Positions 53,989 through 63,582 of a DNA stretch of 64,000 nucleotides are shown one piece after another. Position 1 is the stretch's first letter; each line of letters opens with the position of its first letter. The notes under the pieces are model-generated. The model saw nothing but the letters and a program-made list of their open reading frames with translations. It had not been told where the DNA came from and searched no databases. The DNA is taken from contig CAWGUU010000014.1 of NCBI GenBank assembly GCA_963825765.1, positions 186,001-250,000 on the forward strand, written 5' to 3'. The position numbers and the translations under genes are program-made. The stretch comes from CAWGUU01 sp963825765. GTDB taxonomy: Bacteria > Actinomycetota > Acidimicrobiia > Acidimicrobiales > AC-14.

Positions 53989-55223
53989 TTACGCGGGAAG
54001 GAAGATGTCGGCGGTCGCCAGGAGGGCGTCGGACATGGCGTCGACGTCGCTCTCGTCGTTGTACAGGTAGAACGACGCCCTGGCCGTCGAGTTCACGCCC
54101 AGGCGGCGCATCAGCGGCTTGGCGCAGTGGTGGCCGGCCCTGATGCACACGCCCTTGGAGTCGAGCACCTGTGACAGGTCGTGGGGGTGGATGTCGCGGT
54201 AGGCGAACGACACCACGCCGCCGCGGGCCTCGGGGTCGGAGGGGCCGTGGACGGCGAAGTCGTCGCCATGGCGCTCGGCCAGGACCCGCAGGGCGTAGCG
54301 GGTGAGGGCGATCTCGTGCTCGCGCACCGCGTCCATGCCCAGGCTCTCGAGGTAGGAGACCGCCGCCCCCAGGCCGACGGCCTCGGCGATGGGCGGGGTG
54401 CCGGCCTCGAACTTCCACGGCAGCTCGTTGGGCGTCCACCGGTCGAGGCGCACGTCGGTGATCATCTCGCCGCCACCCAGGAACGCCGGCATGGCGTCGA
54501 GCAGGTCCTCCTTGCCCCACAGCACGCCGATGCCGGTGGGGCCGCACATCTTGTGGCCGGTGAAGGCCAGCAGGTCGCAGCCCAGGGCGGTCACGTCGGT
54601 CGGCAGGTGGGGGACGTACTGCGACCCGTCGACCAGCACGACGGCGCCGACGGCGTGGGCGGCGTCGGCGATCTCCCGAACCGGGTTCAGGGTACCCAGC
54701 ACGTTCGACATGGCGGTGAACGTGACCAGGCCGACACCGTCGAGCAGCCGGGGGAGGTCGTCGAGCACCAGGACCCCGTCGGAGTCGAAGGGAAGGAACC
54801 GCAGCTCCACGCCCGTCTCCTCCCGCAGCATCAGCCAGGGCACGAGGTTGGCGTGGTGCTCCATCTCGGTGAGGAGCACGGCCTGGCCGGGGCGCAGGAG
54901 GTGGCGGCCGTAGCTGTGGGCGACCAGGTTGATCGACTCGGTGGCGTTCTTGGTGAAGACCACGCCCCGGGCCGAGGGGGCGCCGATGAACCCGGCCACG
55001 GCGGCCCGGGCGCCCTCGTAGGCGGCGGTGGCGGCCTCGGCCAGCTGGTAGACCCCCCGGTGGACGTTGGCGTGGGTGGTCTCGTAGTACCGGTCCATGG
55101 CGTCGAGCACGGCCCGCGGCTTCTGGGAGCTGGCGGCCGAGTCGAGGTAGACCAGGCGGGGTTCGCCGGGGCCCCGCTGGAGGAGGGGGAAGTCGGCCTT
55201 GGCCCCGACCAACGAGTGTGACG

Positions 55224-55239
<16 letters not shown>
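53989..55239 (-). CDS. sufS: Cysteine desulfurase SufS
   Basis: A PLP enzyme of about 416 residues that frees sulfur from cysteine. Marks: YLDSAASSQKPRAVLDAMDR, TEMEHHANLVPWLMLREETG, the PLP lysine in DLLAFTGHKMCGPTGIGVLW, and the catalytic cysteine in GVCIRAGHHCAKPLMRRLG. The start GTG 55239 overlaps the sufC stop by 16 bp. The type II (SufS) spacing is clear. Confidence 0.94.
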
Positions 55240-55973
<734 letters not shown>

Positions 55974-56006
55974 CTCTCGACATTACCACTACGGTCATAG
56001 TGCTAA

Positions 56007-56528
56007 TTGGAGAGGACGACGGGCATCACCACCGGCATCGCCACTGCCAGCGCCTACCTGCTCGCCACCGTCTTCGTGGTGGCGTCGGCCTCGAAGCTCG
56101 CCGCCGGTTCCCGGACCGCTGCCACGTTCCACGCCCTGGGCCTGCCCGCGGCCCGGACGATGGCAAGGGTGGTGCCGGGCGTGGAGCTGCTGGTAGCCGT
56201 CGCCCTGGTGGCGGCGCCCGCAGTCGGGGGCGTGGCCGCCCTCGTCGTGCTGGCCGCCTTCAGCGCCGTCCTGGCCAGGGCCGTCGCTTCGGGCATCGGC
56301 GCCCCGTGCGCCTGCTTCGGACGGCCCCGCACCGACCCGGTGTCGGTGGTGGACGTGGTCCGCAATGTGCTGCTCAGCGTGCTGGCGTTGGCTGCGCTCG
56401 GCAGCGGCCACCCGACCCGGCCGTCGGCCGGCGACGTCGCCGTGGTCGCCGCCGCGTTCCTGGGCGGCACGGTCGTGCTCGCCCTGCTGCGCCGGATCCA
56501 CGACGCCCGGCACTCTTCGGGCTGGTAG
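56007..56528 (+). CDS. MauE/DoxX-like membrane protein
   Basis: A membrane protein of 173 residues with four helices. Helix 1 is SAYLLATVFVVASASKLAAG. The loop motif VASGIGAPCACFGRPRTDPV, with a CxC pair, is typical of MauE-type proteins, which support disulfide or redox maturation in the periplasm. The start is taken as TTG 56007 (TTG GAG AGG ACG); no clear ribosome binding site is seen. The last codons and stop (RHSSGW) recur 25 bp downstream. Confidence 0.8.
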   Translation: MERTTGITTGIATASAYLLATVFVVASASKLAAGSRTAATFHALGLPAARTMARVVPGVELLVAVALVAAPAVGGVAALVVLAAFSAVLARAVASGIGAPCACFGRPRTDPVSVVDVVRNVLLSVLALAALGSGHPTRPSAGDVAVVAAAFLGGTVVLALLRRIHDARHSSGW

Positions 56529-56552
56529 CACCAGGCACTCTTCGGGCTGGTA
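56509..56552 (+). repeat. Duplicated 3' end of the MauE-like gene
   Basis: A perfect 19-bp match, GGCACTCTTCGGGCTGGTA, lies at 56509-56527 (in the gene) and at 56534-56552 (spacer). Both are followed by a base that makes a stop codon (TAG, TAA). Confidence 0.9.
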
Positions 56553-56578
56553 AGTGCAGGCTCGCTAACCTCGCGCCC

Positions 56579-58717
56579 ATCGCCGACCCCTGGACCTTCT
56601 CGGGCGCCAGCGCCCCGTTCGGCCAGGCCGAGGGTGCGGTGACCCTGGTGCAGGGTTCGTCGTTCTGCATCTCCGACCGCAGTGGCGACGTCCGGCCCAC
56701 GTCGGCCCAGGGCCTGTTCTTCCGGGACACGAGGTTCCTGTCCCGGCTCGAGCTGATCGTGAACGACGCCCGCCCCGAACCCCTCGCGGCCGAGTCGACC
56801 ACGCCGTTCTCGGCCACCTTCGTGTTGCGGGCCCAGCCCCGCGGGAGGGTGGCCGACAGCTCGCTCATGATCTTCCGCTACCGCTACGTGGGACGGGGGA
56901 TGCGCGAGGACATCGTCGTCCACAACTACGGCGAGGAAGCCGCCTACTGCACGGTGGAACTGGGCTTCGGCGCCGACTTCGCCAACCTCTTCCGGGTCAA
57001 GGAGGGCTCGGTGCAGCCCGAGGGCGAGGTGCGGCTGACGGCGTCGTCGTCGGAGCTGATCTTCAACTACCACAAGGGCCTCACCCACAAGGGACTGCGC
57101 GTCGGCACCGAGCAGGCGGCCAACGTGACCATGCTGTCGACCCTGCGCTTCGAGGTGGTGGTGCCGGCCCGGGGGACGTGGCAGACCTGCCTGGAGTTCA
57201 CGCCGGTGATCGAGGGCGAGGAGATCGAGCCCCGCTACCGGTGCGGCGAGCCGGTCGAGGACGCCACGCCCAAGCGGCGTCTCGACCAGTGGCGCAGCGT
57301 CGTCCCGTCGGTGGACACCGACTACCCGGGGCTGAAGGCGGTCGTGGCCCGCAGCGCCGAGGACCTGGGCGCCCTGCGGATCTTCGACCCCGACCATCCC
57401 GAGCGCACCGTCGTGGCCGCCGGCGCCCCCTGGTTCATGACCCTGTTCGGGCGCGACTCGCTGCTGACCTCGTGGATGGCACTGCTTGTCGACCCCGACC
57501 TGGCCAAGGGCGTCCTCCAGACACTCGCCCGCTTCCAGGGCACCGAGGTCGACCCCCGCCAGGACGAGGAGCCCGGTCGCATCCTCCACGAGATGCGCTT
57601 CGGCGAGGCCCGGGGCCTGTCGCTGGGCGGCGGCGACGTCTACTACGGCTCGGCCGACTCGACACCGCTGTTCGTCATGATGCTCGGCGAGCTGCGGCGC
57701 TGGGGACTGGCGCCCGACGCCGTCGACGCACTCATGCCGGCCGCCGACAAGGCCATGGCCTGGATCGAGGAGTACGGCGACCGTGACGGCGACGGCTACG
57801 TCGAGTACCAGCGGGCCTCCGACCGGGGGCTGGCCAACCAGGGCTGGAAGGACTCCTGGGACGCCATCCGCTTCGCCGACGGCCGCCTGGCCCGGCCGCC
57901 GATCGCCCTGTGCGAGGTCCAGGGCTACACCTACGGGGCCTACCTGGCCCGGGCCCACTTCGCCGACGAGGCCGGCGACGAGCTGACGGCCACCCGCTTC
58001 CGCTCCAAGGCGGCCGACCTGAAGGACAACTTCAACCGGGACTTCTGGCTCCCCGACAAGGGGTGGTACGCCATCGCCCTCGACGCCGACAAGCGGCCGG
58101 CCGACGCCCTCGCGTCCAACATGGGCCACTGCCTGTGGACCGGCATCGTCGACGAGGAGCACGCGCCGCAGGTGGCCGAACGGCTCCTGTCACCCGAGAT
58201 GTTCAGCGGGTGGGGCATCCGCACGCTGGCCACCGACATGGCCGGCTACAACCCGGTGAGTTACCACGTCGGGTCGATCTGGCCCCACGACAACGCCATC
58301 ATCGCCGCCGGCCTCATGCGCTACGGGTTCGTCGACGAGGCCCACCGGGTCATCAAGGGTCTCCTGGAGGCGGCCGCCCACTTCGACCACCGCCTGCCGG
58401 AGCTGTTCTCCGGCCTGGCACGCGACGACGTGCCCTTCCCCGTGACCTACCCGTCGTCGTGCTCGCCACAGGCCTGGTCCGCGGCGTCGCCCCTTCTGTT
58501 CCTGCGCACGCTGCTCCGCCTCGACCCGTGGGTCCCCCACGGCAAGGTGTGGGTGGACCCCGTGCTGCCGGAGTGGATCGGCCGCCTGCGAGTCGGCAAC
58601 ATCCCCCTGGCCGGCCGGCTGGTCACGATCGACGTCGACACCAACGGGACCACGATCGAGGGCCTGGAGTCCGACGTCGAGCTGGTCAGGGAGCCGCGGG
58701 AGCCCCTGACCGCCTAG
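56579..58717 (+). CDS. Amylo-alpha-1,6-glucosidase-like enzyme, start codon unclear
   Basis: An (alpha/alpha)6-barrel enzyme of about 712 residues of the glycogen-debranching type. An N-terminal domain (WTFSGASAPFGQAEGAVTLV, QGLFFRDTRFLSRLELIVND) precedes the catalytic part with APWFMTLFGRDSLLTSWMAL, ANQGWKDSWDAIRFADGRLA and YHVGSIWPHDNAIIAAGLMR. It probably cuts alpha-1,6 branches or a related glucan. Family-like sequence runs up to PIADPWTFSG, but no ATG, GTG or TTG exists in frame there. ATC 56579 is given as a formal start; TAACCT 7 nt upstream looks like a -10 box. The first normal codon is GTG 56639. Its last codons are echoed downstream (58706-58733). Confidence 0.82.
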   Translation: MADPWTFSGASAPFGQAEGAVTLVQGSSFCISDRSGDVRPTSAQGLFFRDTRFLSRLELIVNDARPEPLAAESTTPFSATFVLRAQPRGRVADSSLMIFRYRYVGRGMREDIVVHNYGEEAAYCTVELGFGADFANLFRVKEGSVQPEGEVRLTASSSELIFNYHKGLTHKGLRVGTEQAANVTMLSTLRFEVVVPARGTWQTCLEFTPVIEGEEIEPRYRCGEPVEDATPKRRLDQWRSVVPSVDTDYPGLKAVVARSAEDLGALRIFDPDHPERTVVAAGAPWFMTLFGRDSLLTSWMALLVDPDLAKGVLQTLARFQGTEVDPRQDEEPGRILHEMRFGEARGLSLGGGDVYYGSADSTPLFVMMLGELRRWGLAPDAVDALMPAADKAMAWIEEYGDRDGDGYVEYQRASDRGLANQGWKDSWDAIRFADGRLARPPIALCEVQGYTYGAYLARAHFADEAGDELTATRFRSKAADLKDNFNRDFWLPDKGWYAIALDADKRPADALASNMGHCLWTGIVDEEHAPQVAERLLSPEMFSGWGIRTLATDMAGYNPVSYHVGSIWPHDNAIIAAGLMRYGFVDEAHRVIKGLLEAAAHFDHRLPELFSGLARDDVPFPVTYPSSCSPQAWSAASPLLFLRTLLRLDPWVPHGKVWVDPVLPEWIGRLRVGNIPLAGRLVTIDVDTNGTTIEGLESDVELVREPREPLTA

Positions 58718-58770
58718 GACGCTGACGGCCTAGTCGCGTTCCAGGCGACCCGGCGATGTTTCGATCGATC

Positions 58771-58815
58771 GTAGCGCCCCTATTTCGCCTCCTCGACCCC
58801 CTCTGGGGGCGCTAC
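58771..58815. terminator. Bidirectional hairpin between glycosidase and S9 peptidase
   Basis: GTAGCGCCCC (58771-58780) pairs perfectly with GGGGCGCTAC (58806-58815) across a 25-nt loop rich in pyrimidines. It sits between converging genes. Confidence 0.65.
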
Positions 58816-58822
58816 CGGCGCA

Positions 58823-60940
58823 TCAAACCCCTGCCGGTGCCTGCTCCAGGCCGAGGGCTTCTCGCAGGAACGCCACCTGGAGGTTCAGCAGGTTCTCGGC
58901 CACCGACTCGTCGGTGGCCATGTGGGTGATCCCCGACAGCGGTAGGACGCGGTGCGGCCGGCCGGCCTCGAGGAGCGCCCGCGACAGGCGCAGGGTGTGG
59001 GCGAACACCACGTTGTCGTCGGCCACGCCGTGGATGAGCAGCAGCGGCCGCTCCAGGCGGGCGGCATCGTCGAGCAACGAGCTGCGCCGGTAGGCGTCGG
59101 GCGCCTCCTGTGGAAGGCCGAGGTAGCGCTCGGTGTAGTGCGTGTCGTACAGGCTCCAGTCGGTGACGGGGGCGCCGGCGACGGCGGCGTGGAAGACGTC
59201 GGGGCGGCGGAGGACGGCGAGGGCGGCCAGGTAGCCGCCGAACGACCAGCCGCGGATGGCGACCCTGCCGAGGTCGAGGCGGTCGTCGGCGGCGGCCAGC
59301 GCCTGGAGGGCGTCGACCTGGTCGTCGAGGATGGGCCCGGCCAGGTCGCCGTGGACCTCCCGCTCCCACTCCGGCCCGCGCCCCGGAGTCCCCCGACCGT
59401 CGACCACGACGACGGCAAAGCCCTGGTCGGCCAGCCACTGCGACGTCAGGAAGGGGGAGCGCGCCCGCAGTACGCGCTGGCCGTGGGGCCCGCCGTAGGG
59501 GTCCATGAGCACCGGGAGGGGGCCGTCAGGCGTGCCGTCGGACGGCAGGAGCACGGCCGCGCGGAGGTCCCGCTTCCCAACCACGTAGAAGGCCGGACTC
59601 GGTCGCACGAGCGGGGTATCGGCGTAGGAGCGGACGGTCGTGACCACCATGTCGTTTCGCACCTCGACGAGGGCCCCGTCTCGTTCCGTCGACCTCGACT
59701 GGACGACCACGACGCCGCCGCTGGCGGCGAGCGCGACGTGGACGCCGTCGCCATCGCCGACGGTCAGGCGTTCCACCCGTCCGTCGGCGTAGGCCCGGTG
59801 GACATGCATCACCGTCGGGTCATCCTCGGATGCGGTGATGACGACCCCTCGACTCGAGCCCGCCGGGCGGACGACACCGCGAACCTCCATTCCCGGAGGT
59901 GTCACAGGGTCGCCCCCTACCGTCAGGCGCAGAGCTCCGTCGACGTTCTCGGTCGTCACGAGCCGCCCGTCGAGCCACGCCGGCGTCCCCGGCACGATGT
60001 CGACCCAGTCCTTGTCCTCCTGCCGCCACAGGCGCGATGTCGCCCCGCTCCCGGGGTTCACCCGCAACACGTCCATCGTCCGCTGGTCCCGGGTCTGCAC
60101 CGACAGGATCAACCCCTGCTCCGACCAGTCCACCTGGGCGAGATACGGGAACCGGTCGTCGTCCCAGTCGACCGACGTTCTGCCGCCGTCCAGGTCGAAC
60201 AGCCACAGGCGCACCCGGGCGTTGTCCGTGCCCGCCGCCGGGTACCTGATGACAGCAGGGGTGGCGCCGGGATCGGCGAGGTCCGACACGTGCCATCGCT
60301 CGACCGTCGACACGTCCACCCGTGCGACGGCGACACGACGACCATCGGGCGACCACCAGTGGCCGCGGGTCCGTTCCATCTCCTCGGCGGCCACGAACTC
60401 CGCAGACCCCCATGACACGTCGTCGTCGTCGGACCCGACGAGGAGGTGGTCGTCGCCACCGAGTCCGGTGACCCTCAGGGCCCGACCTGCGACATAGGCG
60501 ACGTGGTCGGCGGTCGGCGAGAGGCGAGGATCGTAGGCTCCTTCCGCCGCGTGCAGCTCCCGGACGGGCTCGTGCCCACGCAGGTCGACGAGGAACAGAC
60601 GGCCACCGAGCGCGGCGACGGCCGTCGTGCACGCCGGGTCGGCGTCGTAGGCCACGAACCCGCCGGCGGCCTCGCGCGTCCTTTCCCGGCGAGCCCGCTC
60701 CGCGACCGGCATCTCATCGGGGCGCTGGCCCAGCAGCACCCTCGGATCGGCAACGAGACGTTCCACTCCCCGCTCGACGTCGAGCACCCACAGGGCGTTC
60801 TGAGGGTCGTCACCGGCCGACGACCGAAGGAACACGACCCGGCTCCCGTCGCTGGCCACCTGGAACGAGCGCGGCGCGCCGAGCCTGAAACCCAGGGTGC
60901 GCGCCGACTGGCGAGGGAATGTGAGCGGTGCCGATTCCAC
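58823..60940 (-). CDS. S9 family prolyl oligopeptidase (DPP IV-like)
   Basis: A serine peptidase of 705 residues. Residues about 1-440 form a DPP IV-type beta-propeller (ARRERTREAAGGFVAYDADP, WGSAEFVAAEEMERTRGHWW, with the EE pair that binds the substrate N-terminus). The alpha/beta-hydrolase domain has VDGRGTPGRGPEWEREVHGD, the nucleophile GWSFGG, the acid in IHGVADDNVVF, and a C-terminal His in SGITHMATD. No signal peptide is seen, so it probably acts in the cytoplasm on short peptides. The start is GTG 60940. Confidence 0.92.
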   Translation of the reverse strand: MESAPLTFPRQSARTLGFRLGAPRSFQVASDGSRVVFLRSSAGDDPQNALWVLDVERGVERLVADPRVLLGQRPDEMPVAERARRERTREAAGGFVAYDADPACTTAVAALGGRLFLVDLRGHEPVRELHAAEGAYDPRLSPTADHVAYVAGRALRVTGLGGDDHLLVGSDDDDVSWGSAEFVAAEEMERTRGHWWSPDGRRVAVARVDVSTVERWHVSDLADPGATPAVIRYPAAGTDNARVRLWLFDLDGGRTSVDWDDDRFPYLAQVDWSEQGLILSVQTRDQRTMDVLRVNPGSGATSRLWRQEDKDWVDIVPGTPAWLDGRLVTTENVDGALRLTVGGDPVTPPGMEVRGVVRPAGSSRGVVITASEDDPTVMHVHRAYADGRVERLTVGDGDGVHVALAASGGVVVVQSRSTERDGALVEVRNDMVVTTVRSYADTPLVRPSPAFYVVGKRDLRAAVLLPSDGTPDGPLPVLMDPYGGPHGQRVLRARSPFLTSQWLADQGFAVVVVDGRGTPGRGPEWEREVHGDLAGPILDDQVDALQALAAADDRLDLGRVAIRGWSFGGYLAALAVLRRPDVFHAAVAGAPVTDWSLYDTHYTERYLGLPQEAPDAYRRSSLLDDAARLERPLLLIHGVADDNVVFAHTLRLSRALLEAGRPHRVLPLSGITHMATDESVAENLLNLQVAFLREALGLEQAPAGV

Positions 60941-60991
60941 CGGTGAGCACCGTATACGCCTCCGCGAAGCTTCCGGGGCGATGCGGAGCTG

Positions 60992-61528
60992 TCAGCGCGG
61001 CAGGAAGCGACCCGGGCGTAGGGGTCCCTGAGGGCGCCAGCGGGGGGTCTCGTCGAGGTCGTCCTCGTCGGGCAGCGGATCCGGGACGCCCAGGTCCGGG
61101 TACTTGGGAATCACGCGCTTGTGGGACTGGGCCACGCCGCCCAACACGTATGCCAAATAGACCGCCAGCAGGAAGATCACGAGCGCGACCGAGACCACCC
61201 CGATGACCATGAAATGGTCGCGCCAGGGACCGGAGAGCAGCGCGACGAACTGACCGGGGTAGTAGAGGAGACCGTCCCATTTCTTTGCAGCCTTTTCGAT
61301 CTCGCCCTTGTTGATCTGCCCGACGACGAGGCTGAGCGCGGTGACGCCGGCCAGCGCCGCCAACGCGTAGCCGAGCACCCGCTGGTGTCGGGTACTCCGC
61401 TCGTCACCCTCCCGCCGCTCCAGCGCGACCGCGGCATCGAGGAGGGTCGACAGCTTCTCGGATTCCTCGCTCAGGCCGGTGATCGACCGCTTCGCCTTGT
61501 CGATCCGCTGCATGGCGACGCGCGCCAC
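60992..61528 (-). CDS. Two-helix membrane protein, third ORF of a possibly split gene
   Basis: A protein of 178 residues. A charged helical start (MQRIDKAKRSITGLSEESEK, about 6-50) leads into two transmembrane helices (GYALAALAGVTALSLVVGQI and MVIGVVSVALVIFLLAVYLA), a loop between them with LLYYPGQFVALL, and an acidic Pro-rich tail. No family is recognised; long helix plus two C-terminal helices recalls CorA-like proteins, but the GMN motif is absent. It overlaps the upstream ORF by 58 bp in a different frame. It may be an independent gene starting at GTG 61528 or ATG 61513, or the C-terminus of that protein. Confidence 0.6.
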   Translation of the reverse strand: MARVAMQRIDKAKRSITGLSEESEKLSTLLDAAVALERREGDERSTRHQRVLGYALAALAGVTALSLVVGQINKGEIEKAAKKWDGLLYYPGQFVALLSGPWRDHFMVIGVVSVALVIFLLAVYLAYVLGGVAQSHKRVIPKYPDLGVPDPLPDEDDLDETPRWRPQGPLRPGRFLPR

Positions 61529-62097
61529 TGGGCTGGACGGAGCCGGTCGCCGGTGAGGGGTCGAAGCTCACCCAGGGCACGAAAGATCAGGGCCTTCTCG
61601 GTCTCTTCCGCCACGTCGTCGAGGGTCTCCCGCAGCACTCGCTCGAGTCCGGCGATGTGGCGCACGGCGGCGATGATCTCCGGTCGCCTGCGGAAGAGCT
61701 CCCATACGATGCCTCCCAACTCCTTGAAGGTCTTACGCCGGGCTCCCTTGCCTGCGGTCACCGCCGCTCGCTGGAGCGCCGTCGTGTCAGCGTTCATCTC
61801 CTGGAGCCTCGTCTCCAACTGCCTCGCCTTGCGGGCGTACTCGTCGGCCTCGGAGGCAGCCCCGGCAAGGCGGACACCGATCCTGATGTCGAGGAGAGAC
61901 AGCCGCTGGGCGGCGAAGCAGAGGTCCCATTCGACCGTGCTAGGACCGTCCGGGTCGTCGCTTCGGTGCCAACCCAGGCAGAGGTACTGGTTCTCCGTGC
62001 GGCGCCCGCTGGCGCCGCTGTATTGCGGCGCTTCGACCGGGAAGACGAACTCGCGACGGAAGAGGGCGAGATTGCCCTCGACGACCAGTCCCGACAT
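61471..62097 (-). CDS. Hypothetical protein, second ORF of a possibly split gene
   Basis: A protein of 208 residues as read from ATG 62097: MSGLVVEGNLALFRREFVFP, then a beta-rich part, a long helical part (ASEADEYARKARQLETRLQE) and ETLDDVAEETEKALIFRALG. The frame continues upstream of the ATG with sensible sequence (SPDDFLGSELLPSVRLLSRK, ILACDDPYSEQ) to about 62206, where it meets the frame of the ORF at 62.2-62.9 kb at a C4 run. So this is probably the middle of a longer protein. Family unknown. Confidence 0.5.
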   Translation of the reverse strand: MSGLVVEGNLALFRREFVFPVEAPQYSGASGRRTENQYLCLGWHRSDDPDGPSTVEWDLCFAAQRLSLLDIRIGVRLAGAASEADEYARKARQLETRLQEMNADTTALQRAAVTAGKGARRKTFKELGGIVWELFRRRPEIIAAVRHIAGLERVLRETLDDVAEETEKALIFRALGELRPLTGDRLRPAQWRASPCSGSTRRSGRSPA

Positions 62098-62869
62098 CTG
62101 TTCGCTGTAGGGGTCGTCGCACGCCAGGATCTTCCGAGAGAGAAGGCGGACGGACGGAAGGAGCTCGGATCCGAGGAAGTCGTCGGGGCTGCGCGGAGGG
62201 GTGACCGGGGAACGTGGAATAGAACGCCGGGGGGCGCAGGTCGTAGCGGTGGATCTTCATCTCTGCCGGAACGATGCCCGCCTCGGAGAACAGGAGCTGT
62301 GCTGCGTCGTCTGCGGTCAGCCAGAGGGAGTCGTTGAGCAGTTTGGCCGTCCGCTTCGCCGACCGTCTCGTCAGCTTCGGTCGAGTGACCGGCTTGGGGG
62401 CCAGCTGGCGGTTCCGCGGCCAGTAGTCGGAGAGCCGCAGCTGGGGGACAAGCCACTCGTCCCCGGCTATGCGGGTCACGTTGAAATCGAGGCTCATGTA
62501 CGTCGTGGCCGCGAGCGGCCGGAACGCCTCGCATTTCTCGGTGCCGACCGGCAACAGCTCCAGCAGCCGGTTCCCGGTCATGAAGAGCGTGCCGAGCAGC
62601 GCATGGGTGGCGGGTTTCCGGAGGCGGGTGCCGTCGAAGGTGTCGAACGGCTTGGACCAGTTGGCCGCCTTGGTCGGAAGCGTCGGATCGACCAGCAGCG
62701 CCTGCGCCTTTGTCGTGATCGGCCCGGCCCACGCTGCCGCGCCGGGTGCCGCATCGGTTGAGGCGTGGCGGACGAGGGCCTCCCACTTTGCCCGCTCGGC
62801 GGCGTCCCACCCGTAGAGCCGTGTCACCAGCACCATGCATCGGTGGAACCGCTGCTGCATCCTCGCCAC
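61940..62869 (-). CDS. Hypothetical protein, first ORF of a possibly split gene
   Basis: Coding-like sequence runs from GTG 62869 (or ATG 62860) to about 62211: LYGWDAAERAKWEALVRHAS, NWSKPFDTFDGTRLRKPATH, FMTGNRLLELLPVGTEKCEA, then EMKIHRYDLRPPAFYSTFP. After FYSTFP the frame turns into Arg/Pro-rich sequence that is the shadow of the next ORF. Only about 220 of 309 residues are therefore likely to be real. The frame change falls at CCCC (62207-62210). No known domain was recognised. Confidence 0.5.
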   Translation of the reverse strand: MARMQQRFHRCMVLVTRLYGWDAAERAKWEALVRHASTDAAPGAAAWAGPITTKAQALLVDPTLPTKAANWSKPFDTFDGTRLRKPATHALLGTLFMTGNRLLELLPVGTEKCEAFRPLAATTYMSLDFNVTRIAGDEWLVPQLRLSDYWPRNRQLAPKPVTRPKLTRRSAKRTAKLLNDSLWLTADDAAQLLFSEAGIVPAEMKIHRYDLRPPAFYSTFPGHPSAQPRRLPRIRAPSVRPPSLSEDPGVRRPLQRTDVGTGRRGQSRPLPSRVRLPGRSAAIQRRQRAPHGEPVPLPGLAPKRRPGRS

Positions 62870-62950
62870 CCCCGCCTACCCCACACGCTGCCGCCGGTCC
62901 AACTCGTGGCGCACCGAGTCTAGGAGCGGCCGTCCGCAGCGTCGAGGCTC

Positions 62951-63565
62951 CTACCAGCCGCGGTCGGCCCACTCCTGGAGATGGGGGCGCTCGGTGCCGA
63001 CGGTGGTGTCGGCGCCGTGGCCGGGCATGACGATCGTCTCGGTCGGGAACCTCGAGAACAGGCCGTCGATCGAGCGGATGATGGCGCCGAAGTCGCTGTA
63101 GGACCACCGGGTGGCGCCCGGGCCGCCTGGGAAGAGCGTGTCGCCGGAGAAGAGCACCGGCGACCCCTCGACGGCGAAGCTCATCGACCCCGGCGTGTGA
63201 CCCGGCGTGAGGATCGTGCGCAGGCGCAGCCGGCCGACGGCGATCTCGGCGTCGTCCTCGAGCACGAAGTCGTACGACGGCAGCATCGCCGCGTCCTCGG
63301 CCGTCACCCCCACCTCGTAGCCGGCGTCGCGCACCGCCGGCACCGCCTGGATGTGGTCCCAGTGGCCGTGGGTCTCCAGCACCTTGCCCACGTCGAGGCG
63401 ACGGCACAGCTCGAGCAGGCGGTCGTGCTCGTTGGCGGCGTCGAGCATCACCGACTCGCCCGTCTCCCGGCACCGCACGACGAAGACGTTGTTGGCGATC
63501 GGCCCGACCACCAGCTTGGTGATCTCCACCTGGGAATCCTCGTAGTGGAGCGACGGGGCGCCCAT
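62951..63565 (-). CDS. Metallo-beta-lactamase-fold hydrolase (glyoxalase II-like)
   Basis: A hydrolase of 204 residues. The metal site is THGHWDHIQAVPAVRDAGYE (HxHxDH-type), then LTPGHTPGSMSFAVEGSPVL, FSGDTLFPGGPG and the last histidine in VMPGHGADTTVG. It fits the glyoxalase II/persulfide dioxygenase-like group that hydrolyses thioesters. The start is ATG 63565. It is divergent from the acyl-CoA dehydrogenase by 17 bp, so the two may share control. Confidence 0.9.
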   Translation of the reverse strand: MGAPSLHYEDSQVEITKLVVGPIANNVFVVRCRETGESVMLDAANEHDRLLELCRRLDVGKVLETHGHWDHIQAVPAVRDAGYEVGVTAEDAAMLPSYDFVLEDDAEIAVGRLRLRTILTPGHTPGSMSFAVEGSPVLFSGDTLFPGGPGATRWSYSDFGAIIRSIDGLFSRFPTETIVMPGHGADTTVGTERPHLQEWADRGW

Positions 63566-63582
63566 GGGGTGGAGTATGGCCC

